Source: Chara braunii (lineage: Eukaryota; Streptophyta; Charophyceae; Charales; Characeae). From it: DNA of 25,304 bases. Below the pieces are notes generated by a model. The model searched no databases. It saw only the letters and a list, made by a program, of their open reading frames with translations, and was not told where the DNA came from. Position 1 is the stretch's first letter. Each line of letters opens with the position of its first letter. The stretch lies in contig BFEA01000204.1 in the NCBI GenBank assembly GCA_003427395.1, positions 952,592-977,895 of the forward strand. Reading direction: 5' to 3'. Shown piece after piece: positions 1 to 11,111 of the stretch. Both the position numbers and the translations under genes were made by a program.

Positions 1-2323
1 CAACCAATGCATTATTTTGGATATAGCAGGGCCCTTCGCTACTTCTCACTTTTGTTTTATATCATATCATAGACTGATAGAGCCTAAGGCGGCACGCCCG
101 TCAGTCAGAGCATGCCATATGTCGGTCGCCTTATCTTATCTATATCTAATCTACCAGTGCCTTGCTATATAACTGAGAATCTCTCAGTCACAGTCCTCTC
201 TTGTATACGGCACAGGACGGTATTGGTCATAGTTGTTACCCGTATACAGAGTAGGATGCTGCTTAAGGACCCCCTCTATCAAACACCCAGAGAACATTTC
301 TCGTAATGATCCCTCCTCACTTAATACTGGAGGTTGTCCAAAACACTCACGATTCGGGTATCTCTTAACCCCTCCAAGGTGATTGTTCTCCATTTATTAC
401 ACAGGGGAGGACTATTTCAAGCATTAAATGAGACATAATCGTAAATTACCAGACTCTTGGGGGACCATTTTCGTGATCTGTACCCCATTCCTTTATTTCA
501 CCTTTTGGACAAACACTACTTCAGGCAAGGGAATCGTTAATCCACATCAAGTAAGTATTTAGCCAAAAGGTAAACAATCTTTCTTAAAATAACGTTCCTC
601 TTTCCCATCAAATCAGACAAAATTCTTAGAAGTAAGAGTTGAATTACCCGTTGATTTAATCTTATCCATGCAATGAAATACCTCCTTCCTTTTAGATGGG
701 AAAGAAACTAATCAAACGAACAGACTTAAAGGTCGCTCAATATATGAAGCATGCCCTTTAAGCCCAATTGGTTACTAATTAGTTACTCGTCAAAAGAACC
801 AATCAGCAGGGGAATAAAATGTGAGAGGAGAGAACGAAAGGGAACGCTCAAAGCCTTATTTGTAAATTGAATTCTGACCGGCAGTCTTTTGCTTTTTGGA
901 GAATGAGCTCTCCTCCTTTTTTTCAAGTTTGCCACCTCCGAAAATACTCGGCATCTACCAACTCCAACACAAAGGATCTGACAATCAGGTCACCATAGTC
1001 AACGTGGTTTCGGGTTACGAGTCAGTGACCTCAAAGGCTAGTACAAACTATATATCCCCAAGATTCTGACAGTAGTAGTGTTTTTCCAGTAGGCCTCTCA
1101 CCCATCAGTCAGTGCAAAAACAACATGGTTGATCTTGTTGATAAGCTCGAGCGTAGAAAATCTTGAGAAAAATTCCCAAGGAAAATCTGACTTGAGTAAT
1201 AACCCTCTTCTCTAATTAGCATAGTGCACCATCTGTCTATTTCTTGCCAAACCAGTTACCGTACTCTTCAAGGACTGCTCAAAATAAAGTGTACAATGGA
1301 GCAGCTCATTGAGCAATTACTGCTCGATCAATGGCGAGAAAACTAGTTTGTTAAAGGTTGACATCGACTTTATTCAGTACAAACCTGCCTTCTCGCTGGA
1401 GTCTCATGAAGTCAACCTTCAAGTACCAATACCTGTGACTATCTGATGAGACCTCGCAAATTATTGTGTCACCAGATTAAAGTCGAGAAACCGAAGGAAT
1501 AACAGATCACTAGCAGTAATATTGATAACATCAGCAAGCTCGTTTCTTCACTGTGACAAAAACGAAACATACAGTGATGGCTAGACAAGGGTTGCGCGAA
1601 GGAGCAGATGTAATCAGTCAGTTACAAGTTCTCACACGTCCAACGAGCGACTTGCAGGGTCTTGTTTCCTTCCTCCAGGCGCGCTAGTATTACATGCCTC
1701 ATGCATCCATATTCGACGTCATCACTTTGGCAATAAGGAATAACACAGACTGCGCAAGGGGTGAAGGCTTGCAATGTCAACCACTATGTATGAATGCGCT
1801 CTTTCTCGTCGATGTCTGGTTTCCGAAGACATCTGAATGCAATGCTAGCTCTTTGCTGTAACACGCCCATCCCCCGATGGAGACGAGCGACCAAACAAAT
1901 AGACTATGCTAAACATGTCGGATCCTAGAAGACAACCGAGTACTTACCATGCCTTAGCATGATCGTGAAGTACATACGCCGTCTCATCTCCACGCATCTC
2001 TCTCAAAAGAGCAGGCTCGTTAGCGGAAGGCAATGATCACTCACAAGAAGCAGTTGACGTCAACAAGACGGGGAGCACGCCCATCATGGCTTGTCCCTCT
2101 TGAGTGACTGGTATAGTCATTCTCGTTCGTTCACTTTGATAACTTTATCATGACAACGTCTTCCGTTTGCTAGTCCCCCGCCCATGCACGATTGAGGCTT
2201 TTCCACTTAACCATCGCGGAGATAAGACATGAGGCAAAAGTTGGCACGAGACACATACCCCAGGCAAGTGGTGTCAACTCCGAATACCCGCGACTTTCCT
2301 CTTCAGACATCCTTGAAAAACAA

Positions 2324-2326
<3 letters not shown>
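1..2326. other. Unassigned non-coding stretch
   Basis: I see no recognisable gene, RNA gene or transposon domain here. Stops are dense in all frames and the longest open stretches are about 65-70 codons, which is chance level. Composition is mixed and no tandem repeat stands out before the CT tract that follows. It may be old decayed repeat DNA, but nothing in the sequence shows that directly. Confidence 0.55.

Positions 2327-2385
<59 letters not shown>
2327..2385. repeat. (CT)n microsatellite
   Basis: An uninterrupted run of about 29 CT dinucleotides. Such tracts recur at 11820-11893 and 12078-12141, so long CT/TC arrays are a feature of this genome. Apparent Ser-Leu repeat ORFs across it are products of the repeat and are not genes. 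Confidence 0.97.
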
Positions 2386-2388
<3 letters not shown>

Positions 2389-3398
2389 GTTGTAGGGCCC
2401 TTGCCTGTAACCACTTAGCGGTCTTGGTCCCTCTGCTCTCTCGAGCTGCCCTCCGGGCCATCTTCCATTGACCTGGTCGCCGGGTGTCTAGTCGACACCA
2501 AGGCTAAGTAGTGGCCCCACTCGCCTCGGACTCTGCTTCGGAGTCCCGATCTAAATGTTGCTGTTCACGCTCTGTGGTCCCATTAGAAGTCTAAGTTTCA
2601 TGGTAGGGGACTGTTACTTGGACCTCATCAGGAATCCCATCCCTTCGGCACCTCCTTCTTGCTCGATTCTTGGCCTCTGTGATTGCTGCCTGCAGCTTCA
2701 TATCCTCCCTCATTTCCTCTTCTTTTCCCCCCTCAACGTTAATTTTAATTTTGCTTCATCGCCGTCAAAGTTCAGGATCGTAGTGATCCAAGGGCCTTCC
2801 CCTGATACCGGAGCCCAACGTGTTAGGTGCCTCCAACAGTCTGGCTTATAGCCGTGCAGCCCCTTACGACAGGCCATAACCACAACCCTTTTGGAATGGC
2901 CGAAGCTTAACACCGACAACCACTAATACACACTCACGTAACTTGCTGTGGCCTGGGTACTTCACTGCTACGCTCTACTATCCTGAGTTGACAACTGCGT
3001 GAATACAACGAGATCTCTAGCAAGTACCTATTGGCCAGTAGCAGAGTATTCTAACAGCTACTCTTTTATAAACTTTAGAGATGCGAAGTACCCTGCGTTC
3101 TAAACGATGATCTGCGAATCCATCTTAAATAAGATAATATTTAGAATTTTAAACAATTCATTATATCAGATTTTTAATATGAATAAAAGGAATATCACCC
3201 AAAATTACTTAGTACTCAACGGTCATTGCTGGAACGCAGTTCTACGGTCCATACCTGTTGTCTCCTCAGTTCGAATCGAAGTGACCGCAGGTTGGCACGC
3301 GGTGGTCCCGTAACGGGATACCAACCGATACCTTCCCACCTTCAAAAACAACCATTGATTTACCCTGGATGGGTACCCGTGTTCGATGGCAAGGAGGG

Positions 3399-3430
3399 GG
3401 CTTATGACCTTCCACGGGAGGTGATAAGCC
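3399..3430. repeat. Hairpin, 12-bp stem
   Basis: GGCTTATGACCT and AGGTGATAAGCC form a 12-bp stem with one mismatch around an 8-base loop. Pairing can continue outward through AGGAGG/CCTCCT-type bases if a small bulge is allowed. No coding context; role unknown. Confidence 0.6.
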
Positions 3431-5737
3431 TCCTACCGAAGCGGCCGCAGGTGCTCCCTTTTGGAACCCTACTACGCGACGCTTAGTAGATCGCGCCTAC
3501 GGTAGAATGAAATGTGAGGGCCAACCAGTCTAGGCTGCCCGCTTGTAATCATAATTCAAAGTTGAACCGTTCGTTCCCCCACGAAGTGACAGAATGGGGG
3601 ACTAAATTTGCATTGTCAATAAAAAGGAGAAATTACGCAACGCCACAATCTAAAAAAAAAATGGCGCTTCTGATTTTTCTTTCCCTTGTTTTTCTTTCTT
3701 TTCTTTCTCTCTTCGTTTCCTTTTTCTTTTGCTTTGATCGTGACTACCAGACTTGTCCTATAACTCGACTCGACGGGACTCAACGCGCAGTAGACAAGAC
3801 CCCGCTGGTCCTTCTAACTTCGCGTCCCTGGGCGAGCCCGACGGCTACCACGACCACAGGCCGGTAGTGGTCTGCTGTACAGCAGGGCGTTGTCGGTGCG
3901 AATACCCTTACAAGCGTATCCACCCTGGTTTTTGCAGATGATAAAAAATAAGTTTGGGTACGCCGCGCGAGATGCGGTTGTGTCTGTTGTTTACGTCGAT
4001 CAAATGGCTGACTAGAGTAGAGAGTGTGTGGGCGCACGGACTTAAGGCGCTCATGATTTCTTTTTCTTTTTGATGATTGTGAAGTTGGCGTTGGTTGCCG
4101 GCCAAGTTTTTATTTCTTCTGATTAAACCAGGATTAAAAAGATTTTGTCTCTTGATTGGTGCGCTTGCCTACTACTTGTGCATACGTGCAGAGGACGACA
4201 TCGACAACAATGTGATTTTTGAAACATTTCAGTAGATCCGCGCGTCGCGCAGTAGGCTTATATAGATGTCCGCTAGCACTAGGCTTAGCCTTGCGCCTAG
4301 CACTATTGGTCACAACGTCGGACTTTTACCAGGGGGATTTAGGGATCGAGATCGAGTGGCGGCGACGCAGGAATGTTAAAGTAGCGCGAAGGAGCCTACG
4401 GGTTGAGGGCCCGACGGGGCTATCCCCCTTGGTTTTGTCGTCGGCGGCGTTAGGATGGTGCTAGCATTTTCTTTTCCTCGTTCTTCATATTTTGATAATT
4501 AAAGATTCCTAAGTATTTTATTATTTATCGTCGTTATTTTTATGCTCCTGTGTCCCTTAACTTGGACGTATCGTTGGGTTTAGAGGCCGTCACAACGGTC
4601 GAGGACCTTGAGAGCGCGCCTCCTTTTGGCGGGCCCGTTCGGATTTCGGTGTGTCGGGGTGCTGACGAAATGTTCCTATCCTATTCATTTTGAAACAAGG
4701 ACCGAGAAGTTTAACATGCATGCGAGTTGGTGGGTGACTAAGCCAATGAGGAGGAAGGAACCTGGGTTGCGGGGGCTTTGCCCACCCTCAGTCTGCAGCG
4801 AGAGGTTTGAGTGCGAGCATGTCCTCTGGGACGCGAGGAAACGGGAAAGTGTCCCTGAATGGGGCGGCCCGTGGCACTGTGGGGAGGCCGCTGCAGCGGC
4901 TGCTCACACGGAACCCCTTTTGCACGTCAGTCCTCAAAGTTCTTATTTGAATATTTGCTACTACTACTAAGATTTGCATTTGGGGGTCGTTTCATCTGGG
5001 ACCATGCTACGGACCTGCAGCAGGCCCGTGCCCCCGACTCCGTGTCTGTTGTCTATGTGTGGGTTTGCCGTTGGGGCCCCGGGGAGTGGTGAGCGCTGCT
5101 AGTGCAAAAACGAGGCTAGAGGAAACCCAGGTGGGAGCTCGCGACGTAGTTGACGAGCAAAATCGCTTGTCGGACTTGAGCTATAGGGGTGAAAGACAAA
5201 TCAGACAGTCTTGCAACTGCTGCTCTCCGAAGTTTCGCAGGATGGTTGGCGTTTTGCGGTCGCCCTCCAGGTCGAGGCTGCTACCCATCGGTGTTAGACC
5301 TGCGTGCGAACCTGGCCTGGAGGTTAGGCAGGTGCATTTGCAAGTCGGAGATGGTGGGGAGATAGGACAAGGCGCATCGGGAGATGGAGAGCTCGCTTGA
5401 TCCGTAGTGGAATCGAGCGAGATTGAATCCGTGGTTAGTTTTAGTAAAGAGTCGGTAGAATGGAGGTTAGTAGGTGAAGGTGCTGCGCGGATGGAGTCGA
5501 CGAAGAAGAAAAGAAGGAGACAAAGATAGAAAAGTGCATAGCGCCTTCAATTCTTATCGAATTTCGGCAAACCAAGAGCCGAATCCGAGGTTTTCAAATA
5601 GGGCGAATCGAATGGAAAGGTTAGATTTAGAAGAAAGTCGGTAGGATAGGAGTTAGATGAGATAGGGGGTGCTCCAAGTTATGGTGGGAGGAGTGAAGGC
5701 GGAACGTGAAGAGGAGGGAGAGTGAAATCGAGATAAC

Positions 5738-5756
5738 TCGGTCATTTCATGACCGA
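5738..5756. repeat. Perfect 8-bp hairpin
   Basis: TCGGTCAT and ATGACCGA pair perfectly around a 3-base loop, followed by a run of five T. In a bacterial sequence this would look like a terminator; in this eukaryotic setting it is just a short inverted repeat of unknown role. Confidence 0.55.
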
Positions 5757-7590
5757 TTTTTGCGATCTAAAACGTTAGACTGGGGTTTTGGGGTCAGGCG
5801 AAGCTGATGGCGGTGTTAGATTCCATGTAAGATGGATGGTATAGCCAGAATCAGCTGTATGGGCTGCATCGTGGCTATGAAAGAAAAGCGGGAAAAGAGC
5901 GATGGAGGGAGTGGAAGATGACCATCCTAGTTGAGTCTTTAGGTATGATGTAGGAGTCTTGGACTGAGACGACCTGAGTACAGAAAACGGATTGGAAGTT
6001 GGGACGGTGGAATGGATGCTGAGGAAGTACAAAGGCTGCACGTGGAAAAAAGGGAATGAACTTACCTGTACTCTAGCAAAAGGTTCATCTAATTCTTTTT
6101 GCACGGTACGGGAGCAGCTGAGGGGACGACTGCATAACCAGAGACTTGCCTGTTGGTCGTGTGGTGTTCATCCCGTTGATGATTGGAACGAGGAGGGAGC
6201 TGAATGTACCTGGTCCTGGCAGGTGTCTACGAGGGTCGACACGCTCATGTACTTCGATTCAACTATTGACGACCACAGTCACCTGGCAGGATGGGAACTG
6301 GTAATGCCTGCATTGATCATAGCCTGGGCGCCAAGCGACAGACAGGAGAAAGGGCGGCAGGTTACTACCACAATAGAGCAGACGATGCAGGATGAACCGA
6401 AAGTAGAGCTACGATACCAAATGGTACGATACTGAGAATCGAGGTGCTTGGAATGATGACCTGCTGGACACTGACTGAGACACAGTTGAATTCTAAGTTT
6501 CGTTCACGGAGCGTATGCCTTGCTGAGTCTTTCGTGATGATGAGTTTAAGTTTGTGGATGTCCATGTGGGTTGGTCCCAAATAGTAGGAGGGGAAGGCAG
6601 TCTCACATACGTCGGGTGACTGTTTGCAGCTATTGCTTTAGGCAAAATTGCAACTGCCACCCCGTGTTCTCCAGTTAGTAAGACTTCTGGTTCGGACCGT
6701 TATGCTCGTTCGAACGTAAGTAGGTCGCTTAAATTGCAGGTGGGGGCAGAAAAAGGGACAACAACAGAGTTTGAAGGCTCACCTTTAGTCGGGGCACTAC
6801 GTGGTCCGCAAGGTGTAAACTCGGGCACTTACCTGTAGATTGGCGCGTTACTCTTTCCTGACGAATTAGAAACGGCAAGAAGGAGGCCCGATAACCTGCA
6901 TGCTGACGTACTGGTGGTGCGTTGTTCATCCACTAAGCGAACTGGCTAGAGAAAGAGGTCGCGAGATTGCAGGCGTACTGATGGCCTGAATACTGCAGGT
7001 CTCGAGCCGGGAAGGGTGACGGAGCTCGTTGAGAGGGAGGTCAACAGCTGGTGATTTAACTTCAGTTGACCAAGCTGCCACATGTTCTGGCTACCATTGC
7101 GGGGTCCTCAGGCGCCTGAAGGTATCAAGGCCCTCTCCTTAGAGTTGAGTCAGTCCCCCTCCTGTATATCGAGAGTCTGAAACCCGTCATTCTGCCCTTC
7201 TTACTCTAAGTCTAGTCTTGTTCTGAGAGGAAGGCGGCAGGCGGGATTGCAACCCGTAGGACCGCACCAAGACTCTGTGGGGAGTCCGCCTACGATCACG
7301 GGAGCTCTGCCGGAACCTAGGCGAGGTTCTGGAGGCAGAGAATTGTCAGGTATACCACCTTCTGACTATATGAACCCACTATACCCATGTTTGACCGTCT
7401 CCCTCTAGTTTGACTCTTGTATGTATGTGTTTGCTTTCTTTTCAAGATTCAATCAGACTGAAAGAAAGGAACATGTGTGAGAGTGAACTTTTAAGTTTTT
7501 TCTTTATTTTGATTAAAAGCAGATTAAGCGTTGGGGAAGATGGGAGGAAGGCAGTTTGCATGTATTTGACCGGGTCAATCAAGGACTGGG

Positions 7591-8191
7591 CATTGTTTCT
7601 AAGTTGAATGGCACAGGGCTATGTTTATTTGGTTGTTTTATGAAAGACCAGGCATTGTTTCTAAGTTGAATGACGTGGTTGTTGTGTTTATTTATGAGGG
7701 TTGCCTAGCTGAAGGGTTTAACCTCTTGTTTCATTTTGAGGGAGGATTTATGGTGAAAGGCTAAACATTTTTTCTAAGTTGAATGGTTTAGCATGAAGTC
7801 ACGCACATAAGTATAAACTGAGTATAACAGAAAATACTTTATTTATATTTGCATGTGAACTAACAGTTAGACATTGTTTCTAAGCTGAATGATCCAAGCG
7901 CTAAGCCATATCATTAAGAAGAGAAAAAAAACCACAGAATATAATTAGAAGTAATCTGGACAAGCTATATTATTTCTAAGCTAAATGGCTCAGTCCCCTG
8001 TCCATATTTTTATTTTTTTTTAGAACAAAGTAAGAAATTATTAAACTTTGGATATTAAACAGTTTAGGGCGATTAGACATTGTTTTTAAGTTGAATGGTC
8101 TTAGTCATATGCCCAAAGAAAAGAAAAGTAGTTATGCAACTCGTTCGTGTATATCCTAAGGCATGCTAGACATTGTTTCTAAGTTGAATGG
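7591..8191 (+). repeat. Seven-copy interspersed hairpin array
   Basis: A ~21-base core, CATTGTTTCTAAGTTGAATG plus G, recurs at 7591, 7653, 7766, 7872, 7968, 8078 and 8171, separated by unlike spacers (start-to-start 62, 113, 106, 96, 110 and 93 bases). The core flanks pair. The copy at 8171 has GCTAGAC before ATT and GTCTAGC after AATG; the copy at 7766 has GCTAAAC and GTTTAGC, a paired G-C to A-T change; the copy at 8078 pairs GATTAGAC with a different but complementary right arm, with one bulge and one wobble. Copies at 7591, 7653, 7872 and 7968 pair partly. The loop GTTTCTAAGTTG varies little. Conserved loop plus covarying stem suggests an RNA element read from one strand. I do not recognise the family. 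It is not a CRISPR: repeats are degenerate, spacing is uneven and there are no cas genes. Confidence 0.75.
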
Positions 8192-8490
8192 TCTAGCACC
8201 ATGCTATATGTAAGTTGGGTATAATGGATAAATCATCTGAAGTTTTCATGAACTAATCTATGAGGATTTGACTTGGGGAATGGTGAGAGTACTTACCAAT
8301 GTAGTTTGGCCTTGCATGTAACTGAGTGAGATCACTACTTAGTCGGAGTTTCCGTTTGATAGGTTGTTGCTTTGGTTGCTCGCCACGTGCAAGAGCCATA
8401 GGAGTTAGATCAATTCCTATATTTTAAGAGCTAAGTTTTTTTTACTTAGGTCTATTCTCGCATTTTCTTGGATCTTTTGTTATACTTGGT

Positions 8491-9070
8491 CTTGTATAAA
8501 TCTTGGTAAGTTACTTTCTCTACCGGAAGCGCTGCCGAAATTTCTAAAAAAACAAGGAGTTAGTTAGATTTTGACTTTTTGAAGACCATCTCGTTGAAAT
8601 TTATATATGGCTTAGTAAAAATATGGAAAGTCTCCTTTTCTAAAGGGAGTGCTGCCTAAATTTTTGCTAATTCAGAGAGTTAGGCAAAATTGGACATTGA
8701 GAAGTCAAAGTTATTTTTAGATCCTGAACTTAACTTTGTATAAATTTTGGAAAGCTATTTTCTCTACGAGAAGCGTTGCCGAAATTTCTACAAATGTAAG
8801 GAGTTAGTTAAATTTTGTCTGGATAGAACTCAAGTTTTATGTTTGAGTTCATATTTGATTTAGTATAAATCTGGGAAGTCTACCTTTCTAAAGGAGATGC
8901 TGCCCAAATTTTTACTAGTTCAGGGAGTTAGAAAACATTTGACTTTCCAGAGTTAGATATTATTTCAGTTTTTATATTTAAGCTTAGTATAAATTCCGAA
9001 AAGACGTTTTTCCTACGGGAAGCGCTGCCAAAATTTTCTTAGTTTAGAGGAGATAGATTATATTTTGACA
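8491..9070. repeat. ~122-bp tandem repeat, five units in A-B-A-B-A order
   Basis: Units start near 8491, 8611, 8734, 8858 and 8983 (periods 120, 123, 124, 125). All share a TTAGTATAAATNTGGAAAGT-like start, a GAAGCGCTGCC-like centre, AAATTT and GGAGTTAG. Units 1, 3 and 5 carry CTACNGGAAGCGCTGCC-type centres; units 2 and 4 carry CTAAAGGGAGTGCTGCC-type centres and a TAGTTCAGGGAGTTAG-like tail. So the array is a higher-order repeat with a dimer period near 245. Arrays of this size are known in the untranslated parts of plant LTR retrotransposons (for example Ogre/Tat-type elements) and in satellites. Which applies here is inference, since no coding domain is adjacent. Confidence 0.8.
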
Positions 9071-9312
9071 GGTGGCAATTCTGGCAATCCACTTTGTATA
9101 GAGGAAATTTTTGTCAAGGTCTACCCTTCCTTGGACACTTGCTTAGGGGTAGATTCATTAGGACGATTTTGAGTGAGATCATGATATGAAGACTATTCTC
9201 CATTGGACTTATAGATCTAACTTGGGGATTGGCCTGTCTTGTGTTACATGTCCTCTTGATCGTTTGATTCAAGATTTGGACTAGTTTCAACTTGATCTAC
9301 GAGAATCATCTT

Positions 9313-9331
9313 CTGTTATCACTGATAACAG
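9313..9331. repeat. 19-bp perfect palindrome
   Basis: CTGTTATCA and TGATAACAG are perfect inverted repeats around a single central C. This is the form of a site for a dimeric DNA-binding protein or of a tight cruciform. It lies 240 bases after the tandem array. Function unknown. Confidence 0.6.
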
Positions 9332-9804
9332 GTCGGTTGCCGATTCGTCGGTTTATGACTCAACTCCAATCCACTCTTGCCACTCAACCTAAAGGCTTTA
9401 GCCCTGTGGTTTGATTTGTTTCATTGTATTTTTACTTGGACTTTATTTGAATGACCATTTAATAAAGATACTGAGTATTTTATTATGAGAGTTGCACACA
9501 GAGTGAGACATGTATGACTAAAGCGAGGGGTGTGAGCGCAGAGAATGGTTGAAGTTGACCCCGTGTAGTGCATGGACTTTTTGTTGAATCTTTGACGTGA
9601 CTGCAGGTATGTTTAGGGATTCAGACTTTGGATTTGACTGTCTGCTATCACATACATATATATGGCTAAGGGGAGTCCCACTGTGATTGTGAGAAGTGAT
9701 CGTCACATATTTATAACCCTCTATATATATGTACATACATACGCGTTGGGTGTTCGCGCAGCCTATTGTGGTCGTGCGCAAGGGTTAAACAAATTACGCT
9801 TTGA

Positions 9805-9830
9805 GATAAAAGGGAGATTCCCCTTTTATC
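9805..9830. repeat. Hairpin followed by T-rich tract
   Basis: GATAAAAGGG and CCCTTTTATC pair perfectly over 10 bp around a 6-base loop and are followed by a T-rich run. Role unknown; the shape resembles an intrinsic terminator but the setting is eukaryotic. Confidence 0.55.
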
Positions 9831-9959
9831 TTTTTGCTTTTTAGAATTTTATAGTTGGATGTTATAGTCCGTGGAAGCCGTCAAAGTCAAACCCCTTGAG
9901 TTCTCTCGAGGCCCTAGATGACGGAGCGGGTCTCCAGGGCAATAAGAGACGATTGCCAC

Positions 9960-9977
9960 CACAGGTATGAACCTGTG
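9960..9977. repeat. Hairpin, 7-bp stem and 4-base loop
   Basis: CACAGGT and ACCTGTG pair perfectly around ATGA. I checked whether it could be the T-arm of a tRNA gene; there is no GGTTCGA-type loop or acceptor stem, so it is only an inverted repeat. Confidence 0.45.
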
Positions 9978-10954
9978 TATCGCCCACTCTCCTCAGGGTG
10001 CAGAAGAGGGTGTGGTTGTCATCCGCACTTGGCGGTTGTCTAGCGTCGAGAGATTAACCCCTCAAGGCGCGTGTCAGCCCGACACTTGAGTGTCGAATGC
10101 GACCCTCGAGATTAACGAGGACCTCATGATTATGGGTACTACATAGTACGCCATCGTTGCGACCGCTTGCGTAAACATGCATTGCTAGTCGATATGAGAA
10201 GGTATTGCGTTCGTGCGATTTTATACTAAGTCTCGCGCACGACGCTTATCCGATTTCCGCGTCGGAAAGTTATGGGATGGCCACAAAAAGGGACTAGGAT
10301 TGTTTGGGTTGTTTTGTTTTGTTTTCTGTCGTTTCATATATGTGTGTGAGTGTGTTTTATTTTTATGTTTTAAGCGTGGTGTAACGCGTGGTGAGTGAGA
10401 TGCGTCCTTGTCGACCGACGAAGAGTCGCGCTTGGGACTTCAGCCCCCCAGTGAGTCGGTTCGCGTGCGGGTTTGATAGAGGCGTAAGACCGTGCGTGCC
10501 CCCTATGCTACAACGAACAAGAAACACCCTCGGCTGGTCCACCTCTGCGATTGTAACTGATTAGCTTTCGTACTATTGACTGGTAGCTCGGCGGGGATAC
10601 GCCCACCGAAGGGAGGTGACAACTCCCGCACGTGAAGGTAAGTTGTACCTCGCGTTGACCCTATCTTGTCGTAGGGGCTCGTGAGAGGTATGGCTGGTGC
10701 ACTCGGCCGGAGCGGCTTGCGGAAGCTCCATGTGTATCGCGAGTAAGTCCAACTCCTACGTGATGCGGTCGGGAGGGTCCCGCCCTGCGCGGGACCGATG
10801 CGCTCGACAGCGTCGGGTCTGCGTGGACCAAAGGAAAGTCCTGTAGTGCACCCCCACCTTTTCGTCGTGGGTGAATCGATTGGACCAATCCTGTAGCAGA
10901 GCACCGAGTATGACAGGTGCAATGCAAAGGGAAAACCATCCGCATGTAAGGTGT

Positions 10955-11111
10955 GCCTGGTACTACCGCGGGTAGTGAGCAGGCGTCTGGTACTTCGTAG
11001 AGGTTCGTGAGCGGGGAGCCTGGTACGCCGCGGAGGTTCATGAGCAGGGAGCCTGGTACGTCGCGGACTTTTGTGAGCAGGAAGCCTGGTACGCCGCGGA
11101 GGGTCGGGACA
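10955..11111. repeat. 33-bp minisatellite, five units
   Basis: Units begin with GCCTGGTAC or GTCTGGTAC at 10955, 10985, 11018, 11051 and 11084; the first is 30 bases, the others 33, and the last is partial. A typical unit reads GCCTGGTACGCCGCGGAGG, then TTCATGAGCAGGGA. Because 33 is a multiple of three, the minus strand reads through as an 11-residue repeat (RRTRLPAHEPP-like) inside a 243-codon open frame (11234 to 10503). The open frame may simply reflect this repeat and GC content. Confidence 0.85.

Larger units (their letters stand above)
2386..7580. other. Unassigned non-coding stretch with isolated hairpins
   Basis: No domain I recognise is encoded in this 5.2 kb. It includes an AT-rich patch near 3110-3210, a pyrimidine-rich tract near 3675-3735, and GC-richer sequence from 3750 to 5100. 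Two clear hairpins are listed separately. The longest open frame is 147 codons (5992-6435, plus strand); it has no recognisable motif and I do not call it a gene. The stretch could be the body of a decayed or non-autonomous transposon whose repeat-rich part is the array at 7591-9070, but I could not find matching ends. Confidence 0.5.
9071..10954. other. Unassigned non-coding stretch
   Basis: No recognisable gene. It holds a 19-bp perfect palindrome (9313-9331), a 10-bp-stem hairpin (9805-9830) and a 7-bp-stem hairpin (9960-9977). From about 9850 the sequence becomes GC-richer and CpG-richer than the array to its left. On the minus strand two overlapping frames stay open for 243 and 177 codons between 10503 and 11234; they cross a minisatellite and show no domain, so they are not called as genes. 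Confidence 0.5.

Noticed and set aside
2192-2471. Open frames with Ser-Leu repeats
   Set aside because: Translation of the CT microsatellite only.
5738-5761. Rho-independent terminator
   Set aside because: The hairpin plus T run fits the shape, but there is no gene upstream and the DNA is eukaryotic nuclear.
5992-6435. 147-codon open frame on the plus strand
   Set aside because: No recognisable domain, no signal or splice context, and a length that chance allows in a 25-kb window.
7591-8191. CRISPR array
   Set aside because: Repeats are degenerate, spacing varies from 62 to 113 bases, there are no cas genes, and the sequence is eukaryotic.
9960-9977. tRNA T-arm
   Set aside because: No TTCGA loop, acceptor stem or D-arm at suitable distances.
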